Source of the DNA: DAIDKA01 sp036498905
Lineage (GTDB): Bacteria; Pseudomonadota; Gammaproteobacteria; Steroidobacterales; Steroidobacteraceae
Length of the DNA stretch: 64,000 bases
Reading direction: 5' to 3'
Assembly: GCA_036498905.1 (NCBI GenBank)
Contig: DASYER010000039.1
Coordinates: 56,996 to 120,995 of the forward strand
The notes beneath the pieces are model-generated. The model was given only the letters and a program-made list of their open reading frames with translations, was not told the DNA's origin and did not search any database. Both the position numbers and the translations under genes were made by a program. The stretch's first letter is position 1. Each line of letters begins with the position of its first letter. Of this stretch, positions 58,777 to 64,000 are shown in pieces.

Positions 58777-59508
58777 ATGAGCTCCAAAACCTCGATGATT
58801 CGTGCCGCCGTGCTGACCGGCATCGGTGTCACCGCGATCCTGTTAAGCGGCATGGCCGGCGCCGACCCACGCGATCAGCACGATGGTCCGCGCCACGGCC
58901 CTTCGGCCGTGCATCGTGAGGTCGCCCCGCACCAGCACTACGATGCCCGCTTCAGTCACAACCATGCGTATTTCGATCGTGGCTACGTCGTGCATGACCT
59001 GCCGCGCGACCGGCTCCTCATCAATCGCGGTCGCGACCGGTTCTTCTACTCCGGAGGCGTGTGGTATTCGCCGCGGGGAGCCAGCTTCGTCGTCGTCGCG
59101 CCGCCGATCGGCGTATTTATTCCGGCGCTGCCGCCGTTTTACTCCACCGTCTGGTTTGGCGGCGCACCGTACTACTACGCCAACGACACCTACTATATGT
59201 GGAACGCGCAGAACAGCGGCTACGAGGTCGTGGACCCCCCCTCAGGCGCGGTGAATGCCGCACCCGATGCCGATCCGCCACCGCTGCCGACCACGACGCA
59301 GCTGTTCATCTATCCGCGCAATGGCCAAAGTGCCGACCAGCAGTCGAAGGACAAGTACGAGTGTCATGCGTGGGCGACGAATCAGAGCGGCTTTGATCCC
59401 ACTGTCGCAGGTGGCAAGGTCTCGCCGGATCAGTTTGGCGCCAAGAGCACGGACTACTACCGTGCGATGGGCGCCTGTCTGCAGGGTCGCGGCTACAGCG
59501 TAGAGTAG
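58777..59508 (+). CDS. Secreted DUF6515-type protein
   Basis: A 243-residue exported protein with a signal peptide (AAVLTGIGVTAILLSGMAGA), a His-rich N-terminal region, and Tyr/Gly-rich WYSPRGASFVVVAPPIGVFIPALPPFYSTVWFGGAPYYYANDTYYMW typical of DUF6515-like proteins. The C-terminus QLFIYPRNGQSADQQSKDKYECHAWATNQSGF...TDYYRAMGACLQGRGYSVE shares the module of the preceding lipoprotein. It follows that gene by 12 bases, so they are probably an operon. Function unknown; an envelope role is likely. Confidence 0.8.
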   Translation: MSSKTSMIRAAVLTGIGVTAILLSGMAGADPRDQHDGPRHGPSAVHREVAPHQHYDARFSHNHAYFDRGYVVHDLPRDRLLINRGRDRFFYSGGVWYSPRGASFVVVAPPIGVFIPALPPFYSTVWFGGAPYYYANDTYYMWNAQNSGYEVVDPPSGAVNAAPDADPPPLPTTTQLFIYPRNGQSADQQSKDKYECHAWATNQSGFDPTVAGGKVSPDQFGAKSTDYYRAMGACLQGRGYSVE

Positions 59509-59535
59509 TCGTGCTCCAGACGCGCCGGTCTCGCG

Positions 59536-60903
59536 TCAGCCGAACTGGCGCGAGACATCGTTGAACAGCGCGACGCCGAGCAGCAGCACCAGCAGCGCGA
59601 TGCCGACCTGCTGTCCGAACACCTGGGTGCGTTCGCTCAAGGGCTTGCCCTTGATCCACTCGGCGGCCTGGAACACGATCTGGCCGCCATCCAGCAGCGG
59701 TATCGGCAGCAGATTGAACAGCGCGATCGCCAGCGAAATCAGCACCAGGAATTCCAGGAACGAGGCCGGCCCGGCCTGCGCGGACTCGCCGGCATATTGA
59801 GCGATGCTCAAGGGGCCACTGAGGTTTTTCACCGACACCTGGCCCAATACCATCCGCCACAGCAGCTTGCTTTGCGTGGCGGTGAGATCCCAGGCGTCAT
59901 CACAGGCACTGACCAGCGCAGCGCCGGCCGATAGATCCTTATGAATGAGCATGCCGGGAGGCAGCTTCGCCCCGATCGTGCTTCCAATGCCTATGTAGTG
60001 GCCCGCTTCGTCCGGGGTCGCAGGGACGGACACGGGGACTGTATGAGTCGCACCAGCGCGCTGATACTGAACTGAGACCGTCTTGCCGGCGGCTGCCGAA
60101 ATGACGCGCGCAACATCGGCGAAATCGGCGATCGCCGTGTCACCGATGGCGATGATCCGATCACCCGGACGCAGGCCGGCGCGCTCAGCGTTGCCGCCCC
60201 GGGTGACTTCCCCGAGCACCGGAGGCAGCAGCGGTCCCTGGAACCGAAAGCCGAGGCCCGTCATCAGTACCGCAGGCTCGGTCAGATGGCGTCGCGCCGC
60301 CGGGTCGGGCACGGACAGGACGAGGGTATGCACCTGGCCGTTGGCCGAACGCACCGCAACGCGCGCCTGGCCCTGCCCCAGGATGGTATCCAGCAGATCG
60401 AACATGACATCGCGCGAGGCCGGCACCGGCTTATCCCCGATGGCCAGAATCTCATCGCCGCGGGCCATGCCGCTGCGCGCGGCAATCGATGCCGGCTGGA
60501 TCTCACCGACGATGGGCTTCACATCATTGATGCCCGACACCCAGCGCATGCCCCACAACACCAGGATGGCGAACAGCAGGTTGAAGCCCGGCCCGGCGAG
60601 CAACACCAGGATGCGCTGCCAGGGCGGCTTGCGGGTGAAGGATCGCGCCAGGAATTCCGGCGGCACGGGACCCTCGCGTTCATCCAACATTTTCACGTAG
60701 CCGCCCATGGGGATGGGGGCAATCACCAGCTCGGTCTGATCCTTTCCCATCACGCGTCGCCAGATCGGCTTGCCGAAACCGATGGAGAAGCGCAGCACTT
60801 TGAACCCCAGCCGTTGTGCCACCCAGAAATGGCCGAACTCGTGGATGATCACCAGGAACCCCACGGCGATCACGTACCAAAGCGCATACCAAATTAAAAT
60901 CAT
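59536..60903 (-). CDS. rseP: Site-2 intramembrane metalloprotease RseP
   Basis: RseP cleaves anti-sigma factor RseA and signal-peptide remnants in the inner membrane. The 455-residue protein has the zinc motif HEFGHFWVAQRLGFKV in the first helix, two PDZ domains (KPIVGEIQPASIAARSGMARGDEILAIG; GEVTRGGNAERAGLRPGDRIIAIG) and the third metal-ligand motif FNLLPIPLLDGGQIVF near the C-terminus. It is not next to dxr, bamA or uppS, the usual partners; its neighbours are the DUF6515 gene and a polysaccharide deacetylase. Confidence 0.93.
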   Translation of the reverse strand: MILIWYALWYVIAVGFLVIIHEFGHFWVAQRLGFKVLRFSIGFGKPIWRRVMGKDQTELVIAPIPMGGYVKMLDEREGPVPPEFLARSFTRKPPWQRILVLLAGPGFNLLFAILVLWGMRWVSGINDVKPIVGEIQPASIAARSGMARGDEILAIGDKPVPASRDVMFDLLDTILGQGQARVAVRSANGQVHTLVLSVPDPAARRHLTEPAVLMTGLGFRFQGPLLPPVLGEVTRGGNAERAGLRPGDRIIAIGDTAIADFADVARVISAAAGKTVSVQYQRAGATHTVPVSVPATPDEAGHYIGIGSTIGAKLPPGMLIHKDLSAGAALVSACDDAWDLTATQSKLLWRMVLGQVSVKNLSGPLSIAQYAGESAQAGPASFLEFLVLISLAIALFNLLPIPLLDGGQIVFQAAEWIKGKPLSERTQVFGQQVGIALLVLLLGVALFNDVSRQFG

Positions 60904-60967
60904 CCGCTCAAGCTCCAGCCGAATTCAGGTGGCATTGTATCCAAAGTGGCAGCCCCAACCGCGGCCT

Positions 60968-61774
60968 TCAAGGCCTTCCCGCCAGTCCTTCAGAGAGGGT
61001 CACGCAGCGCAGGCGTCGGCTTGCCAGCAGCGGCAGCAATCTTGGCAGTACCGCCAGGATGACGGGCGTGCCGTCCGGTCCGCGTGCGGCATACCCGTCA
61101 TGCAGTAACAGGATGTCCCCGGCCCCGAGATTGCGTGTCAGCCGCCGCAAGACTTCATCGCCATCGGCGTTGACGGTGTCGTAGCCGCGACGGGTCCAGC
61201 TCGCCAGCTGCAGTCCCAGATCGGTCAGACACGGCTGCAGGAAGGGATTGCGCAGCCCGGCCGGCGCGCGAAAAAACCGCGGGGCAGCCTGACACACAGC
61301 CTGAATGCTCGCCTGTGCGCGCGTGACTTCTCGGCGTATCGCGGCCGGCCCGAACAGCGAGAATGTGTAGCGGTGACACTGGCTGTGGTTGCCTATTTCG
61401 TGGCCTTCCTCGGTGATGCGCCGGGCAAGATCCGGATGACGGGTCACCCGATCACCGATGCAGAAAAAAGTGGCACGCACCTGGTGCTGCGCCAGCAGAT
61501 CCAGCACCACCGGCGTCACCTCAGGATCAGGACCATCATCGATGGTCAACGCGACGGATTGCGCGCCATCCGGCAAGCGGGTCCAGTTCGGACCCAGCAA
61601 TCGACTGCGCGGGAACAGGCCCCCGGCAGCGAGCACCCCGTGGCTGGCCACCAGCAGCAGCAGGCTCCAGGGCCATAGGCGCCAGTTGGCCACGACCAAA
61701 GCGAGTGCAGCCATATGCAGCGCCGCACAGACCTTCACCCAGGTCGTCGGCAACAACCGGTTCAGCTGCTCCAT
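60968..61774 (-). CDS. NodB-type polysaccharide deacetylase, membrane-anchored
   Basis: A 268-residue protein with an N-terminal hydrophobic region of two helices (ALHMAALALVVANW, WSLLLLVASHGVLAAGG) and a NodB domain: ALTIDDGPDPEVTP (metal and base Asp pair), ATFFCIGDRVTRHP, HEIGNHSQCHRYTF (metal His), FFRAPAGLRNP and DILLLHDGY. It probably acts on an envelope or exported glycan (peptidoglycan, poly-GlcNAc or chitin-type); substrate not readable. Transcribed toward rseP, 64 bases away, and divergent from the S9 gene. Confidence 0.9.
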   Translation of the reverse strand: MEQLNRLLPTTWVKVCAALHMAALALVVANWRLWPWSLLLLVASHGVLAAGGLFPRSRLLGPNWTRLPDGAQSVALTIDDGPDPEVTPVVLDLLAQHQVRATFFCIGDRVTRHPDLARRITEEGHEIGNHSQCHRYTFSLFGPAAIRREVTRAQASIQAVCQAAPRFFRAPAGLRNPFLQPCLTDLGLQLASWTRRGYDTVNADGDEVLRRLTRNLGAGDILLLHDGYAARGPDGTPVILAVLPRLLPLLASRRLRCVTLSEGLAGRP

Positions 61775-61916
61775 GTGCGCATGATGCCTGTTCGAAGGAG
61801 AAAAAGTCCTTTTCAGCCTGGCGGATCTACTGCGCCGGCTCCTTGCGAGACCGATCGCGGATAGGTCAAGATCGCCGCCGCTGTGTAAAGGCCTTCAACC
61901 GAGAAATGACAACAAA

Positions 61917-63881
61917 ATGAAAACCAGCGCGTCAGTGGGACGACAGATCTCATGGGTAGCAACTCTTGCGACCTGCGGAGCCATGCTGGTTCCGGTCGGC
62001 GCGGTGCAGGCACAGACGCTGCCGCTGACGGCATTTTCGGCACCGCCACGGATCAGTGACGTGCGGATCTCCCCAGACGGGCGCTATCTGGCGATCCTGA
62101 CCTCGATCAAGAAGGCCGAGACGCTGGTGGTCCAGGACCGCACGGTCAGCGGACCTGGCGCGTTGCACGCGGTGATCGGCGCCGCGGATGGGTTCCGGCT
62201 GTCGTGGTGTCGTTGGGCGAGCGACACGCGCATTTTGTGCGGTCTTCACGCTCCCACCGAATCCCGCGGCACCCTGGTTTCGAAGACGCGCCTGGTCGGC
62301 GCCGATGCCGACGGCAAGAACGTCAAAGTGCTGATGGAGGTGGAGGACGTTCCGGGGTTTACGTTACTGGGGCGCATGCTGGCCTGGGATATTCCCGGCC
62401 GGCCGAACACGGTGCTGATGCTGGGGCGCAAGTCATCCGAAGCCAAGGAGCTGAGCGACACGCGTGCGCAGGTTGAGACCAGCACGCTGCCATCGGTATT
62501 CGCACTCGATGCCAATACCGGCGAACTGAAAATGGAGCTGCCGCCGCACGAACCGCTGAGCTCCTACCTGGTGGACGCGCACGGCCAGACCGTGCTGGGG
62601 TGGGGAGCGACGCCCGGCGGCAATACGGAATACGACCTTCGCGACACACAGACCCACGCCTGGCGCAGGATCGCCAAGCTGCCGAATAGTCTGACGCCGG
62701 TGGCGTTGTGTCCGGCAGCGTTGAACTGTGCCTACGCGCTGGGGGATTCGGGAGGCTACACGGCGTTATGGCGGATCGACCTTTCCGGCAAGGACAAGCC
62801 GACCGTGGAGTTCTCGCACCCCTCGGCGGACCTGGATACGCCGTTGCTGGCCCGCGATGGACACTTATTCGGCATTCGCTACGACACCGCCGAACCGGAG
62901 GTCTATTACGCGGATTCGACGGCCGCCGGCATCATCGACAATCTCAAGCGACTGCTGCCCAATCAGTTCATCGAGCTTGAAAGCTACACGCGCGATGGCC
63001 ACCAGCTTGTCGTGAAGGCCAGCTCCGATACGGACCTCGGCAGCTTCTATCTGTATGACATGGCGAAGAACACGCTGGCGCGATTGGGCGTCGGCTACCC
63101 GGACCTGGTGGCAGAGCGCATCGGCCACACGCGCCCGGTGAGTTTCGCGGCCAAGGATGGCACCACGGTGCCGGGCTATCTGACCCTGCCGCCCGGGGCA
63201 GCCACCAAGAATCTGCCGCTGATCGCACTGCCTCATGGCGGAACCTCCGAGCACGACACCCATGCGTTCAATCTGCTGCGGGCGTTCCTCGTCAATCGCG
63301 GCTATGCAGTGCTCCAAGTCAACTACCGCGGCTCCTCGGGTTTGGGATCCAAATGGCTCGCGGATTCGCATGGCGACTGGAGTGGTCTGCCCTATTCGGA
63401 CGTGGCGGACGGTGTGCGCTGGGCCATCGCGGACGGAGTCGCCGATGCGCATCGCATCGGGATTATCGGCAGCGACTACGCCGGGTACCTGGCGTTGCAG
63501 GGCGCCGAACGTGACCCGGAGTTGTTCCGCTGCGCCGTCAGCCTCGGTGGCTATAGTGATTTCGGACTGCAGCTGCCCGGCGCAATGCCAATGATGGCGG
63601 GTTTCGGCGGCCCCTCACCGGCCGCCCTGGAGAAGCTGCGGATCGACTCTCCACATCAGCATGCTGCGGACTTCAAAGTGCCGGTGCTGCTGGTACATGG
63701 TGAGCGGGATACCGTCGTCACCGTCGAGCAATCCAAGGCAATGGATGCAACCCTGACGCAGGCTCACAAGCCGCACCAGCTGCTGCTGCTGCCGAGCGCT
63801 GATCACACCATCAGCACGGAAGATGACCGCGCCAAGATGCTCGCGGCACTGGAAAGCTTCCTGGCTGCCAACCTGCACTGA
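61917..63881 (+). CDS. S9 prolyl-oligopeptidase-family protein with altered nucleophile site
   Basis: A 654-residue exported protein (signal ending near VGAVQAQ) with an N-terminal beta-propeller (RISDVRISPDGRYLAIL) and a C-terminal alpha/beta-hydrolase (PLIALPHGGTSEHDTHAFNLLRAFLVNRGYAVLQVNYRGSSGLGSKW). In active relatives the nucleophile elbow is GxSYGGY; here it reads GSDYAGY with Asp520 in the Ser position (Ser519 precedes it). The charge-relay Asp (HGERDTVV, about 598) and His (SADHTIS, about 630) remain. It could be a pseudoenzyme or use Ser519. ATG 61917 has only a weak ribosome site. Confidence 0.88.
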   Translation: MKTSASVGRQISWVATLATCGAMLVPVGAVQAQTLPLTAFSAPPRISDVRISPDGRYLAILTSIKKAETLVVQDRTVSGPGALHAVIGAADGFRLSWCRWASDTRILCGLHAPTESRGTLVSKTRLVGADADGKNVKVLMEVEDVPGFTLLGRMLAWDIPGRPNTVLMLGRKSSEAKELSDTRAQVETSTLPSVFALDANTGELKMELPPHEPLSSYLVDAHGQTVLGWGATPGGNTEYDLRDTQTHAWRRIAKLPNSLTPVALCPAALNCAYALGDSGGYTALWRIDLSGKDKPTVEFSHPSADLDTPLLARDGHLFGIRYDTAEPEVYYADSTAAGIIDNLKRLLPNQFIELESYTRDGHQLVVKASSDTDLGSFYLYDMAKNTLARLGVGYPDLVAERIGHTRPVSFAAKDGTTVPGYLTLPPGAATKNLPLIALPHGGTSEHDTHAFNLLRAFLVNRGYAVLQVNYRGSSGLGSKWLADSHGDWSGLPYSDVADGVRWAIADGVADAHRIGIIGSDYAGYLALQGAERDPELFRCAVSLGGYSDFGLQLPGAMPMMAGFGGPSPAALEKLRIDSPHQHAADFKVPVLLVHGERDTVVTVEQSKAMDATLTQAHKPHQLLLLPSADHTISTEDDRAKMLAALESFLAANLH

Positions 63882-63907
63882 AGAACGCGGGGCCTGCTCA
63901 TCTCCTC

Positions 63908-63928
63908 GGCCCGAATCCGTATCGGGCC
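63908..63928. repeat. Hairpin after the S9 gene (1 of 2)
   Basis: GGCCCGA and TCGGGCC form a perfect 7-bp stem around a seven-base loop, 26 bases after the S9 stop. No T-tract follows. Its arm sequence is repeated in the stronger hairpin downstream. Confidence 0.55.
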
Positions 63929-63943
63929 CTCCCCCAATTCATT

Positions 63944-63980
63944 TTCGGGCCCGCGGCTAACTCTTAGCCGCGGGCCCGAA
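63944..63980. terminator. 17-bp perfect hairpin, probable bidirectional terminator
   Basis: TTCGGGCCCGCGGCTAA pairs perfectly with TTAGCCGCGGGCCCGAA around the loop CTC. It lacks a clear T-run on either strand, so termination may need Rho or act through stem strength. It is the only strong structure between the S9 gene and the window end. Confidence 0.6.
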
Positions 63981-64000
63981 TTGTATGCAATGCCGCATTC

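Noticed and set aside
1..64000. tRNA, rRNA, CRISPR array, IS element or prophage
   Set aside because: I looked for cloverleaf-like segments, regularly spaced repeats, transposase or integrase motifs and saw none. Gene density and composition are even apart from the AT-rich patch near 58 kb. A covariance-model scan was not possible.

Overview
The window is GC-rich chromosomal DNA from a gammaproteobacterium, most likely of the Xanthomonadales / Nevskiales / Steroidobacterales neighbourhood. The pointers are a fused aspartokinase–diaminopimelate decarboxylase (lysAC), a TrpR-like YerC gene heading a complete hisGDCBHAF(IE) operon with bifunctional HisB and HisIE, a tonB-exbB-exbD-exbD cluster, a MetX-type acyltransferase behind a SAM riboswitch, and a fabD-fabG-acpP-fabF-pabB run. 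These are inferences from gene content, not from a 16S gene. I saw no rRNA, tRNA, IS element, prophage or CRISPR array; the window looks like core metabolism.

Layout. 1-4.7 kb (minus): fatty-acid synthesis (fabD, fabG, acpP, fabF) followed by pabB, which is cut by the window start. 4.7-11.1 kb: a rhombosortase-like protease divergent from gspGHIJKLMN of a type II secretion system. 11.1-17.2 kb (minus): an AddA/AddB-like helicase and nuclease pair. 17.2-21.2 kb: AlaA-like aminotransferase, IclR regulator and EtfBA. 21.2-25.3 kb (minus): tonB, exbB, two exbD genes, a TPR protein and a peroxiredoxin. 25.6-34.7 kb: ilvD and an M17 aminopeptidase (minus), then a branched-chain operon ilvC, leuA-like, leuC, leuD, leuB (plus). 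34.7-38.3 kb (minus): metE-like gene, SAM-I riboswitch, metX, metB. 38.4-45.8 kb (plus): yerC and the his operon. 45.8-53.6 kb (minus): glutathione transferase, TPR lipoprotein, PBP1B, lysAC, a small acidic protein and an L,D-transpeptidase. 53.7-57.9 kb: DNA-3-methyladenine glycosylase, then sulfate activation genes cysQ, cysD, cysNC. 58-64 kb: two envelope proteins sharing a C-terminal module, RseP, a polysaccharide deacetylase and an S9-family protein.

The regulatory layer is the richest part. In front of ilvC lies a complete transcription attenuator: promoter, 44-codon leader peptide with ten Leu/Ile/Val codons in a 19-codon run, a 12-bp antiterminator pairing and a U-tailed terminator. 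A SAM-I riboswitch lies upstream of metX. A TrpR-type operator (GTAC-N10-GTAC) lies just upstream of yerC-his. A perfect intrinsic terminator sits between exbB and exbD. hisF appears to start at AUU behind an ideal Shine-Dalgarno sequence. Three enzymes carry notable losses: the LeuA-like protein lacks the FAHESGIHQDG region, the S9 protein has Asp at the nucleophile position, and the AddA-like protein has lost the Lys of its nuclease motif.
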